Source: CAYHSY01 sp964359435 (GTDB lineage Bacteria; Patescibacteriota; Minisyncoccia; UBA6257; JAUSGH01). From it: 10,405 bases of DNA. The stretch spans positions 1-10,405 of the forward strand of contig CAYHSY010000034.1 in NCBI GenBank assembly GCA_964359435.1. Direction: 5' to 3'. The notes beneath the pieces were generated by a model. It had not been told where the DNA came from. It did no database searches and saw nothing but the letters and a program-made list of their open reading frames with translations. Position numbers and translations under genes: made by a program. Numbering within the stretch: the stretch's first letter is position 1; each line of letters begins with the position of its first letter. Below are positions 1 through 6,529 of the stretch, in pieces.

Positions 1-76
1 GATGTTTTTTCAAACCTATTCATGGCCTTTAATCACAACAAAACCTTGCCGGTAATAACGCGACGGACTCATGAAT

Positions 77-173
77 GCGGAATAATTTCATCAAGAACAA
101 GGCGCTCCGACGAGCTGTACCCTCTGGCGGTACTGCGAGGAGGAGTAACACAGTTATTGATGAAATTAGCCGT
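77..173. repeat. Long imperfect inverted repeat (hairpin) downstream of the SIMPL gene
   Basis: The arms 83-98 and 153-168 are 16 bases each and pair at 15 positions. Outside them, 78-80 can pair with 170-172. Inside, CTCC (105-108) can pair with GGAG in 141-145, and GTACC (117-121) pairs with GGTAC (129-133) around a seven-base loop. The whole element is about 97 bases and starts six bases after the SIMPL stop codon on the minus strand. No T-run follows on either strand, so it is not a standard intrinsic terminator. It could be a structured RNA 3' end, a small non-autonomous repeat, or a processing site. The remaining 1-76 stretch shows nothing I can support. Confidence 0.55.
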
Positions 174-178
174 ATTTA

Positions 179-931
179 TTACCTAAGTTCGTAAGTGACT
201 GAAACACTAACGCTTATATCCTCCGAACCTGGCTCAATGGGCGGAGAAGCCATATCCAACCCGCCTTTACCATACACGGCAGCTTCCAAATAACGCGGAT
301 AAGGCACCGGCCCGCCTCCATACCCTTCCGAGAAAGTTACCACACGACCGAGCTTGGTATGATTTTGCTTAGCCATAGCCAGGGCCTTGGCATAGGCGCG
401 GGAAAACGCTTCCTCACGAGCGCTATTCAGATACTTATCCGGATCCTCAACTTCGAAATTAACGCCATTAATCTGATTGATGCCGAGAGAAGGCAGCTTG
501 CCTAAAATCGGGGAAATCTTTTCAAAATCTTTAATCTTCACATTAACCGTTTGTGAAAGCGTGTAACCGGAAATAAAAGATTTCTTTTTCTTTTCATCAT
601 ACTCATAGCGCGGCTGTAAATTATAATTGGATGTCTGGATGTCTTTGGAATCAATGCCTTGGGATTTTACAAATTCAACCGAAGCGTTCATTTTTTGAGA
701 ATTCTCGCTTTGTAATTTCTCCGGATCTTCCCCTTCCGAAATAACAGCGAAAGATAGTCTGGCCAGATCAGGCGCCACAGTCGATCGCCCCTCGGCCGAA
801 ACCGTGATGCTGCGGTTAACCGGCAGAGTCGCTTCGCTTCTGTACAAATACCAAACGGCCTTCAGGCCCAAAAGCGAGGCCACAACCAATGCTATGCTGC
901 CAGTAAAATAGATGAATTTTTTTTCTCTCAT
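179..931 (-). CDS. SIMPL domain (DUF541) membrane-anchored protein
   Basis: This 250-residue protein begins with a basic N-terminus and one hydrophobic segment (about residues 9-30) with no evident cleavage site, so it is probably a signal anchor with the rest outside the membrane. The body matches the SIMPL/DUF541 family (YggE/BP26-like): an ITVSAEG start strand (42-48), the IQTSNYNLQPRYEY strand (98-111), ISGYTLSQTVNVKI (120-133), the helix with repeated alanines (171-187), and the closing PGSEDISVSVSVTYEL strand (234-249). Members form ring-like oligomers; their role is poorly defined and often linked to envelope stress. The ATG at 929-931 is 39 bases after the tpiA stop, so the two genes are probably cotranscribed. 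No convincing Shine-Dalgarno sequence precedes it. The family call is firm; the function is not known. Confidence 0.88.
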   Translation of the reverse strand: MREKKFIYFTGSIALVVASLLGLKAVWYLYRSEATLPVNRSITVSAEGRSTVAPDLARLSFAVISEGEDPEKLQSENSQKMNASVEFVKSQGIDSKDIQTSNYNLQPRYEYDEKKKKSFISGYTLSQTVNVKIKDFEKISPILGKLPSLGINQINGVNFEVEDPDKYLNSAREEAFSRAYAKALAMAKQNHTKLGRVVTFSEGYGGGPVPYPRYLEAAVYGKGGLDMASPPIEPGSEDISVSVSVTYELR

Positions 932-970
932 AATGCTTTATTGCATTCTTCCGACGCGCTCAGCAGATAA

Positions 971-1696
971 TTATTGGCCGGGCGAGGTCGAAGCTATGCT
1001 TATTTCAACAATTTTGGTAATTTCCTCCGGTTTCAAACTGGCGCCGCCGACAAGGACACCGTCGATTTCCTTATGTTTTAAAAAATCATGGGCATTTTGG
1101 GAGGTAACGGAACCGCCATAGATAACCCCGGTTTCTCCCGCTATCCCCTTTATATATTTTACCATATTTAACATATTCTGCGGAGTGTCGGGCGTGCCGG
1201 TGCCGATAGCCCAGATGGGCTCGTAGGCGACAATTAACTGACGGATGACGGATGACGGATGACGGATCAGAGAAAGGCCGATTTTTAATTCACGGGCGAC
1301 GACTGCCTCTGTCTCACCCTTTGCGCGTTCTTCGAATGTCTCGCCTACGCACAAAATCGGCACGAGATCCGCCTCAACCGCGGCTTTAATCTTTTTTGCG
1401 ATCATCTCATCCGTTTCGCCCAAATTACGGCGCCGCTCCGAATGGCCGATGATTACGTATTTCACACCTAAAGATTTTAATTCTTCGGACGAAACCTCGC
1501 CGGTATAGGCGCCTTTTTCTTCCCAAAATAAATCCTGCGCTCCCAGTTCGGCATTTTTGATGACACCCTTAACGGCCGCGATAAACGGCATCGGCGGGGC
1601 GATAATCAGGCCGCGGACATCTATTGACCTAGCCAGATCAATGGCCTCGCGCTCGGTTTTCGGGTTCATTTTCCAGTTGGCTACGACGTATTTCAT
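971..1696 (-). CDS. tpiA: Triosephosphate isomerase
   Basis: This enzyme interconverts dihydroxyacetone phosphate and glyceraldehyde 3-phosphate in glycolysis, in the cytoplasm as a TIM barrel. The 241 residues are close to the usual length of about 250. All key motifs are visible: NWKMN at 7-11 (substrate-binding Asn7 and Lys9), GAYTGEVS at 62-69, IGHSERR with electrophilic His85, AYEPIWAIGTG with catalytic base Glu159 followed by the phosphate-gripping loop, YGGSV at 193-197 and GVLVGGAS at 213-220. Residues 144-153, just before the AYEP strand, are encoded by four copies of a 7-base tandem repeat, which is odd because a change of one unit would break the frame. The ATG at 1694-1696 has no clear Shine-Dalgarno sequence and a short predicted leader. 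The SIMPL gene follows after 39 bases. Confidence 0.97.
   Translation of the reverse strand: MKYVVANWKMNPKTEREAIDLARSIDVRGLIIAPPMPFIAAVKGVIKNAELGAQDLFWEEKGAYTGEVSSEELKSLGVKYVIIGHSERRRNLGETDEMIAKKIKAAVEADLVPILCVGETFEERAKGETEAVVARELKIGLSLIRHPSSVIRQLIVAYEPIWAIGTGTPDTPQNMLNMVKYIKGIAGETGVIYGGSVTSQNAHDFLKHKEIDGVLVGGASLKPEEITKIVEISIASTSPGQ
1240..1267. repeat. Four perfect tandem copies of heptamer GACGGAT inside tpiA
   Basis: GACGGAT occurs four times without error at 1240-1246, 1247-1253, 1254-1260 and 1261-1267. On the coding strand this reads ATCCGTC and encodes residues 144-153 (IRHPSSVIRQ). The period is not a multiple of three, so gain or loss of one unit shifts the reading frame. Confidence 0.95.
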
Positions 1697-1715
1697 ACAA
1701 TAAACATTTATCTAT

Positions 1716-1744
1716 ATCTTAAATGATCCGGCAGAAATTCGCAA
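1716..1744 (-). promoter_or_regulatory. Possible tpiA promoter
   Basis: On the minus strand, TTGCGA (1739-1744) and TAAGAT (1716-1721) are 17 bases apart; each matches four of six consensus positions. Transcription would start near 1709, giving a leader of only about 13 bases with no Shine-Dalgarno sequence. The 1697-1818 gap is the divergent space between tpiA and the plus-strand genes; I see no convincing plus-strand promoter in it, although TATAGAAT at 1771-1778 is -10-like. Confidence 0.3.
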
Positions 1745-1805
1745 AAATAATCTCTTTATGCTTCTATTAATATAGAATCCACTTTGATAAATAAGAGTTC
1801 CAATG

Positions 1806-1810
1806 AAGGA
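1806..1810 (+). promoter_or_regulatory. Ribosome binding site AAGGA
   Basis: AAGGA lies eight bases before the ATG at 1819 and fixes the start of the first plus-strand orphan gene. Confidence 0.7.
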
Positions 1811-1818
1811 TAGAAGCT

Positions 1819-2133
1819 ATGCGCTTTCTAGACGCGCTTTTCTGGCCATCATCACTCATATTCATATTCGCGCTCGCCATGCTCGGCGCCACTTGGTGGC
1901 GGGATAAGACCGAATCCCGGCATTACAGCCAACGCCTCAAACAGCTTGCCCGCTGGCTGCTATTCACCTCCGGTATTCTGTTCGGCGGATCAACCTTTAT
2001 TACCGGCTACATCTCTCTGGAGCCGGTGGCCGTCGAGGGGGCCTTCTTCATGATCGTTGGCGTTGCGATAATCGAAGTAGCCCTTTTTGCCATATCGCCA
2101 ATGAAGTTGTCGCTCGAAGAGAACAAGAAATAA
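1819..2133 (+). CDS. Hypothetical small membrane protein (first plus-strand orphan)
   Basis: I do not recognise this 104-residue protein. It has three hydrophobic segments, at about 8-26, 45-64 and 73-94, a basic loop between the first two (RDK to RLKQLAR, 28-45), and a charged tail (LEENKK). A GYISLEP turn (63-69) joins helices two and three. The loop charge suggests that loop and C-terminus may lie on opposite sides of the membrane, but this is uncertain. The gene is supported as real by a good Shine-Dalgarno sequence at correct spacing and by an intrinsic terminator starting at its stop codon. It lies divergent to tpiA. The similar three-helix pattern in the next two genes hints at a shared module, discussed in the findings. 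Confidence 0.75.
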   Translation: MRFLDALFWPSSLIFIFALAMLGATWWRDKTESRHYSQRLKQLARWLLFTSGILFGGSTFITGYISLEPVAVEGAFFMIVGVAIIEVALFAISPMKLSLEENKK

Positions 2134-2163
2134 CCGGCCGGAAAATCTATCTGGCCGGTTTTT
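2132..2163 (+). terminator. Intrinsic terminator after the first orphan gene
   Basis: AACCGGCC (2132-2139) pairs perfectly with GGCCGGTT (2153-2160) around a 13-base loop, and the T-run continues to 2163. The stem starts inside the TAA stop codon of the gene. Confidence 0.85.
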
Positions 2164-2165
2164 AT

Positions 2166-2194
2166 TTGTGTATTTCATTGTTTTAGTTTATTAT
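2166..2194 (+). promoter_or_regulatory. Promoter of the 249-residue membrane protein gene
   Basis: TTGTGT (2166-2171) and TATTAT (2189-2194) are separated by 17 bases; an alternative -10, TATAAA, is at 2194-2199. The promoter begins directly after the preceding terminator's T-run. The leader would be about 50 bases. Confidence 0.55.
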
Positions 2195-2253
2195 ATAAAA
2201 AGTTCATCGAAGCCCGGCTGCCAAACCGCCCGATCATTTTAACGAGGTGGTGT

Positions 2254-3003
2254 ATGCATTACGCCGATAAACTGGAGATACTCATCTTCGCTTCGTGGTC
2301 TCTGCCGCTTATCATCCCGATAATCATTTTCCGGCATGACACGGAAAAAATGCAGAAGACCACCGTGTTCTGCGCGATGACCATGCTGGCAGGATGTCTG
2401 ACGGTGTACGGCAATATACTATGGGTCAAACCTATGCCGCTCAAAACTCTCGGTTACGCGCTTTATGGCTTTGCCTTCTTGGCCATCTACGAAGCGCTAT
2501 GGAAATTCAATCTTGATTTCCTATTGCCGACATATGGCAAAAAACCGCAAATAAAACGCGGGTCGATCATTGCCAACATGTGCCAAGATTTGAAATTCCT
2601 GGCCGGACTTTACGTAAATCTGGTCTTTAAAACCATCGATTGGAGCCGCCGCCTGATATGCTGCCCATTCCTGCTAAGGTTACCGGCGGCCTGCGGAAAA
2701 GAAGCTTATGCCGCGGCCTTCAGGCGCTATGCCAACCTAATAGCGCGGGTTTTCTTCGGACGACTCGGATTTCCATGCCGATTCAGCATATTGCCGGCCG
2801 GCTCAAAGATCAGAATAGGCCTGCTTGTCCACGGCTTGGCGATCTTACTCTATCATGCCCCATATATAGTGATGGCTTATGCCTTCATGGCGGAGGCCCG
2901 GCCAATCGCTCTTCTACTCCTCATCGTCTGGCTATTCATAGACACGATCCTCGTAGTAACTGAAACAGATCCGGGAACCCTACTCATCCAGCTTCGTGAG
3001 TAG
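2254..3003 (+). CDS. Hypothetical multi-pass membrane protein (second plus-strand orphan)
   Basis: I do not recognise this 249-residue protein. Hydrophobic segments lie at about 8-26, 37-57, 64-84, possibly 112-127, then 187-211 and 215-236. Between the two halves is a basic, cysteine-containing stretch (about 128-186, with Cys136, Cys137, Cys147 and Cys175) that looks amphipathic rather than membrane-spanning. The first ~95 residues have the same three-helix layout as the neighbouring small proteins: TM, short charged loop (RHDTEKMQK), TM, a G-N-I turn ending in a proline, TM. The start at 2254 is supported by GAGG (2244-2247) six bases upstream. It has its own promoter, and its last codons form the left arm of its terminator. 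No enzymatic motif is visible. Confidence 0.75.
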   Translation: MHYADKLEILIFASWSLPLIIPIIIFRHDTEKMQKTTVFCAMTMLAGCLTVYGNILWVKPMPLKTLGYALYGFAFLAIYEALWKFNLDFLLPTYGKKPQIKRGSIIANMCQDLKFLAGLYVNLVFKTIDWSRRLICCPFLLRLPAACGKEAYAAAFRRYANLIARVFFGRLGFPCRFSILPAGSKIRIGLLVHGLAILLYHAPYIVMAYAFMAEARPIALLLLIVWLFIDTILVVTETDPGTLLIQLRE

Positions 3004-3011
3004 GGATTTTT
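2978..3011 (+). terminator. Intrinsic terminator overlapping the end of the 249-residue gene
   Basis: CCCTACTCA (2978-2986) pairs perfectly with TGAGTAGGG (2997-3005) over nine base pairs with a 10-base loop, followed by ATTTTT. The stem includes the last codons and the TAG stop of the gene, so coding sequence and terminator are combined. Confidence 0.88.
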
Positions 3012-3012
3012 C

Positions 3013-3041
3013 TTGACTTATATAATATAATAGTGTATAAT
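3013..3041 (+). promoter_or_regulatory. Strong consensus promoter TTGACT-N17-TATAAT
   Basis: TTGACT (3013-3018) and a perfect TATAAT (3036-3041) are 17 bases apart, with an AT-rich spacer holding further TATAAT-like words. The predicted transcript starts near 3048. It begins one base after the upstream terminator's T-run. It is nearly the same as the promoter at 9737-9765. Confidence 0.9.
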
Positions 3042-3089
3042 ATATATACTATCAGGTTTGCCCTTTGAATTGGCCTACCCAAATCCCAT

Positions 3090-3096
3090 AAGGAGA
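3090..3096 (+). promoter_or_regulatory. Ribosome binding site AAGGAGA
   Basis: AAGGAGA lies seven bases before the ATG at 3104 and decides this start. Motif and spacing are identical to those before the orphan gene at 9662. Confidence 0.88.
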
Positions 3097-3103
3097 TCGG
3101 CAC

Positions 3104-3472
3104 ATGGACGGCTCCAATCCACTGACGCAATGCATCGCCGTAATGGCTACTGTGTTTGCAGTATGCGTACTGCAGTATCCGCTTCATAGGATGGCGGTCA
3201 GCACAGAGAATCCGGGCGTCGCCAAACTATACGCCTGGACGCCGCTCGTTCTCTGGGCGGGCGTGCTGGGAATATCGCTGATTATGGGATACTTGGAGTT
3301 AATCGCTCCGCAATTTGACCCGATCTTCTCGAAGTTGTTCGGAATCTCGGTCATGGCCATCACCGTTTGCATGGTGTTCGCAGTGCTTGGCGACGACAAA
3401 ACACCCTACAGAGTGGCGAGAATGCGCGCCGTCATCGCTAGCTTCTACGCCCGCCGAAAAGCCACTGGCTAA
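3104..3472 (+). CDS. Hypothetical small membrane protein (third plus-strand orphan)
   Basis: I do not recognise this 122-residue protein. It has three predicted membrane helices at about 8-25, 46-66 and 76-95, a GYLELIAP turn (62-69) between the second and third, and a basic C-terminal tail (RVARMRAVIASFYARRK, 103-119) that should face the cytoplasm. It has the best expression signals in the window: a consensus sigma-70 promoter, AAGGAGA seven bases before ATG, and its own terminator, suggesting strong transcription. Its TAA stop (3470-3472) directly abuts the TGA stop of convergent mrdA (3473-3475). The three-helix layout resembles the other two plus-strand orphans. No function can be assigned. 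Confidence 0.78.
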   Translation: MDGSNPLTQCIAVMATVFAVCVLQYPLHRMAVSTENPGVAKLYAWTPLVLWAGVLGISLIMGYLELIAPQFDPIFSKLFGISVMAITVCMVFAVLGDDKTPYRVARMRAVIASFYARRKATG

Positions 3473-3487
3473 TCAGGCGGGTTTTTT
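3450..3487 (+). terminator. Intrinsic terminator of the third orphan, overlapping the mrdA 3' end
   Basis: CCCGCC (3450-3455) pairs with GGCGGG (3476-3481), with an inner AGCC/GGCT stem (3460-3463 with 3467-3470), followed by six T residues (3482-3487). The right arm and T-run, read on the other strand, encode the last residues (KKPA) of mrdA. On the minus strand no T-run follows, so it is unlikely to terminate mrdA transcripts. Confidence 0.85.
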
Positions 3488-5350
3488 ATTTAACCTATTC
3501 TCGTAATACCATTTCAAGACATCGTGCGCGATAGGAAGCGTGTTGGAGCTTCCTTCGCGGGCATCTTCTACCAGGACCAAAATCGCGATTTCCGGATTTT
3601 CCGCCGGAGCATAACCCACAAAAAAAGCATTGATCTTGGTATTACCTAAAATCTGGGCGGAGCCGGTCTTGCCGGCCGAGGACATGGGCAAATCGGCCAA
3701 CCGATGAACTGTCCCTTCCGCCGACTCAACTCCGGCGCGCAAACCCTTTTGCACCTCGGCGATCTCCTGACTATAATCATCCAGCCGAAAACCGTCTTCG
3801 GAAGATGTCTTCTCCATGATCTCTCCGCGACTGTTTTTAATTTCGGAAACCACAAACGGACGTTTCATCACGCCCCCATTGCCGATACCGCCGATAAAAC
3901 TCAAGAGCCGCAAGGGGACCACCGACAAATCACCCTGACCGATTGAAATGTTGTAAGTATCGCCGACTCGCCAAAGACGGCCATTTTTCTCGCGGTAATC
4001 GGGGCCGTATAAAACGCCGGCGGCCTCGCCCGGCAAATCGATGCCAGTCGGCATATCGAAACCAAACCGCGAAAAATAATCCTCGATACGGGCCACGCCC
4101 AACGGCTTCAAATCCTTGTAATCGCGGTGGCCGCCGCCAATGACATAAAAATAAATGTTGGAAGAACGCGCGAGGGCCGAATAAAGATTGACCCAGCCGT
4201 GCGCCTTCCAATCCAGAAACTTACTGGGCTTCGAAGCATCGAAAGGATTTTGGACCTCCAGGACACCGCCGGAAAAAACCGAGGTCGAGGGATCGACAAC
4301 GCCTTCTTTTAGGGCCGCCAAAGCCATGGCCGGCTTCCAGGTGGAGCCCGGGTTATAAACACCCGAGATAGCGCGGTTAAACAAGGGCTTGGTCCGAGAA
4401 TTCAAAAATGCCGTACGTTCACGATTTTTACCGGGCAGAGTAAAGATGTTATTGTCGTAGCTTGGAAAACTCATTAAGGCCAAAATCTCTCCGGTGCGCG
4501 GATTGAGCGCGATACCCACTCCGGAATCGCGGTCCAGCGTTTCAAGGCCTTCCTTCATCCTGTTATAAAAATACTCCTGAAACTCAATATCTATAGTTGT
4601 GCGAAGCGTTGCCCCTGGTTCCGGCTGATCTTCATAACGATTGAAAAGTTTGGCACCGCGCACATCCCGCCCTTCGATGAATTTTCCGTCTCGTCCGCGG
4701 AGCATGCTGTCGTAAAAGTCCTCCAGCCCGCTTTTGCCTTCAATTTGCCTGCCAACCGATGCCAAGCCCGTATAACCCAAAACGTGCGACGCTGCCGCTC
4801 CATAAATATATGAGCGGCGATAATCGTCTTGGATAATAATGGCGGGATCGCCCAAGGCCTTCAAAGCAATCACGCGTTCGGTATCTATGCCGCGTTCCAG
4901 CACGATGGCCGCGCCGTTCTCCAAATCGGCGCCGGATAGAATTTCGGCCACGCCTGAATCTCCCTCTGTCGGATCCAGAATCTTTTCCAATTCCCCGATC
5001 AAAGCGGACTGCTCTTCCGGAGATTGCTTGATAAAAACGTTGGCGTTCACGGCTACGCTCCAAACCGATTCATTTCTGACCAAAGGCCGGCCGAACCGGT
5101 CCAAAATATCACCGCGAGGCGCCGGTAAAATGATTTCTTTATTGGCATTGCCGAAGGCGCGGGCCGCGTAAATCTCGCCTCGATTCAGATTAAGATAGAT
5201 GACGCGAACCAGGGCAACACATATAAAAACAGCGCCGATAACAGCCGCGGCTCCGAAAATACGACGGTGCAAAGGCATCTCTAAATAATCCAAGTCTTCC
5301 GCCGCGCGGCCGAAAACGGATTCTTCAAAATGTATGTTGTCCTGTTTCAT
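3473..5350 (-). CDS. mrdA: Penicillin-binding protein 2, peptidoglycan transpeptidase
   Basis: This class B PBP cross-links peptidoglycan during elongation, anchored in the cytoplasmic membrane with its catalytic domain outside. From the ATG at 5350 it has 625 residues, normal for PBP2. Numbering from that ATG: one membrane helix at about 30-54, the PBP dimerisation region (about 75-240, with PRGDILDRFGRPL near 78-90), then the transpeptidase domain with STWK (nucleophile Ser336, Lys339), SSN (Ser396, Asn398) and KTG (561-563). All active-site motifs are intact. An in-frame TTG at 5383 would add 11 residues and overlap mreD by 13 bases; I prefer ATG 5350, 20 bases after mreD, because no Shine-Dalgarno sequence favours the TTG. 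It is the last gene of the mre operon. Its final codons lie in the terminator of the convergent orphan gene. Confidence 0.96.
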   Translation of the reverse strand: MKQDNIHFEESVFGRAAEDLDYLEMPLHRRIFGAAAVIGAVFICVALVRVIYLNLNRGEIYAARAFGNANKEIILPAPRGDILDRFGRPLVRNESVWSVAVNANVFIKQSPEEQSALIGELEKILDPTEGDSGVAEILSGADLENGAAIVLERGIDTERVIALKALGDPAIIIQDDYRRSYIYGAAASHVLGYTGLASVGRQIEGKSGLEDFYDSMLRGRDGKFIEGRDVRGAKLFNRYEDQPEPGATLRTTIDIEFQEYFYNRMKEGLETLDRDSGVGIALNPRTGEILALMSFPSYDNNIFTLPGKNRERTAFLNSRTKPLFNRAISGVYNPGSTWKPAMALAALKEGVVDPSTSVFSGGVLEVQNPFDASKPSKFLDWKAHGWVNLYSALARSSNIYFYVIGGGHRDYKDLKPLGVARIEDYFSRFGFDMPTGIDLPGEAAGVLYGPDYREKNGRLWRVGDTYNISIGQGDLSVVPLRLLSFIGGIGNGGVMKRPFVVSEIKNSRGEIMEKTSSEDGFRLDDYSQEIAEVQKGLRAGVESAEGTVHRLADLPMSSAGKTGSAQILGNTKINAFFVGYAPAENPEIAILVLVEDAREGSSNTLPIAHDVLKWYYENRLNKKPA

Positions 5351-5370
5351 CTTTAGTTGCGGTTGAGATG

Positions 5371-5841
5371 TCAGACGACCCAATCACGGGTAAAACGTTT
5401 TAACAACCCGAAAATCGCGCCGGCCCATGCGCCATTCAGCGCGCTTTCAGACAACACGATTAGGAAGTGCGTGATCAAAAAATTATAATCAATGATGGCG
5501 TAAAAGACCATGGTGCCCAAAATCGCGGAGAAGGCGATGGTGGGCAAAGGACGCAGCGGACTAATAATCTTGAACAGAATAAATAAAGCCGGCAAGATCA
5601 AAAAGGCGACGGATGGCCAATCAAACGCCGGATAACTTTTCAAAATAATCGCCCCGAAACCCGCTAAAAGAAAATACATAAAAAAACCGTCCATAAAAAA
5701 TACCCAAACGGCGAGAGAGGCCGCAAGCAGATTGGGATTAACTCCAAAGACGGTAAAAACCTTGGCGTGAGTCAGTAACGCCGAGGAAACTATCAAAATG
5801 CCGGCGATTAAACTTTTATTATTCCGCAATGATAAAGACAT
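5371..5841 (-). CDS. mreD: MreD-like rod-shape-determining membrane protein
   Basis: This 156-residue protein is almost entirely hydrophobic, with five or six membrane helices (about 10-26, 36-50, 52-68, 76-95, 103-117 and 120-132), the usual size and topology of MreD. MreD sequences diverge strongly, so the call rests mainly on topology, the C-terminal SESALNGAWAGAIFGLLKRF-like pattern (131-150), and its position between mreC and the PBP2 gene. MreD works with MreC and RodA/PBP2 in the elongasome membrane core. The ATG (5839-5841) lies inside the 3' end of mreC, overlapping it by 23 bases. GGTGA about eight bases upstream of the ATG may act as a ribosome binding site. Translational coupling to mreC is likely. 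Confidence 0.85.
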   Translation of the reverse strand: MSLSLRNNKSLIAGILIVSSALLTHAKVFTVFGVNPNLLAASLAVWVFFMDGFFMYFLLAGFGAIILKSYPAFDWPSVAFLILPALFILFKIISPLRPLPTIAFSAILGTMVFYAIIDYNFLITHFLIVLSESALNGAWAGAIFGLLKRFTRDWVV

Positions 5842-6529
5842 CGATTAGATCACCCAAAGAATATGGCGGCACGACATCCGCTTCGTTAAAAGCGGTCCCA
5901 GCCAAACCATCAACTGCCCGCACTGTGCCGATTTTTAAACCGTAGGGCAAACCGGTCTTAGCCAAATAAACCAAATCTCCGACGCCCACATGCCTGTTTT
6001 TATCCAGCATGGACACAACGATATTGGAACCGCCTTTAAGGAGACCCGGAATGCCGGAAGCGCCCACGCGCACCGGCAACTCCCGGGAAGGATCAAAAAT
6101 GGTGCTGACCTCGCTCCAATCCATATCCGCCTTGCGAACCTCTCCAAAAAATATACCCGGAGCAAATAAAACGGCCATGCCGACCCTCACTCCATCGGCG
6201 GCCCCTTTGGAGATGGTCACCGTATGCTTATCATTGAAAGGATACGAGGCAAAAATTTTAGCCCTAATTAAACGCCGGTCATCCCTGGGTATACCCGATT
6301 CCACCAATTGCAATTCCGCGAGAAGCGATTGATTTTCGAAACCGAGCCGGTTAATTTGCGACACGAAATCACTGCTCTTGGCCACGCGCCAGACGAACAC
6401 AAAAGGCAAAGCAAAAGCCCGGCGCAACTCAGCCGCGAGCGTCGCGGCGCCATCACTCATGGCACCGCCCGCGAAGAGTCCGCCGATCATGAGTATAGCC
6501 GCGATGGCCCGCAACGCATGCTTGGTCAT
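5819..6529 (-). CDS. mreC: Rod shape-determining protein MreC
   Basis: This 236-residue protein is a short MreC (E. coli has about 370). It has an N-terminal membrane anchor at about 5-23, a probable helical/coiled-coil stretch near 55-78, and the periplasmic beta-barrel domain, recognised by ISKGAADGVRVGMAV (106-120), GIFFGEV (125-131) and TGLPYGLKIGTVRAV (192-206). MreC bridges the MreB filament and the membrane-bound cell-wall synthases and activates PBP2. Its ATG overlaps the TGA stop of mreB as ATGA (6526-6529), a classic coupling arrangement, and its 3' end overlaps mreD by 23 bases. The long cytoplasmic and C-terminal extensions seen in some bacteria are absent. Confidence 0.93.
   Translation of the reverse strand: MTKHALRAIAAILMIGGLFAGGAMSDGAATLAAELRRAFALPFVFVWRVAKSSDFVSQINRLGFENQSLLAELQLVESGIPRDDRRLIRAKIFASYPFNDKHTVTISKGAADGVRVGMAVLFAPGIFFGEVRKADMDWSEVSTIFDPSRELPVRVGASGIPGLLKGGSNIVVSMLDKNRHVGVGDLVYLAKTGLPYGLKIGTVRAVDGLAGTAFNEADVVPPYSLGDLIDVFIIAE

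Noticed and set aside
1..23. Start of a further minus-strand gene at the left edge (ATG at 23, MNRFEKT)
   Set aside because: Only seven codons are visible, and the AAAGG before it is two bases from the ATG, too close to be a convincing ribosome binding site.
77..173. Integron attC-like recombination site
   Set aside because: The arms lack the RYYYAAC and GTTRRRY core sites, and no integrase or cassette array is visible.
1..186. Open plus-strand frame of 61 codons from the left edge
   Set aside because: The translation resembles no family I know, it crosses the hairpin arms, and it overlaps the end of the SIMPL gene; probably chance openness.
2640..2963. 107-codon frame overlapping the second orphan gene
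   Set aside because: Out-of-frame shadow without a ribosome binding site, inside a gene with full expression signals.
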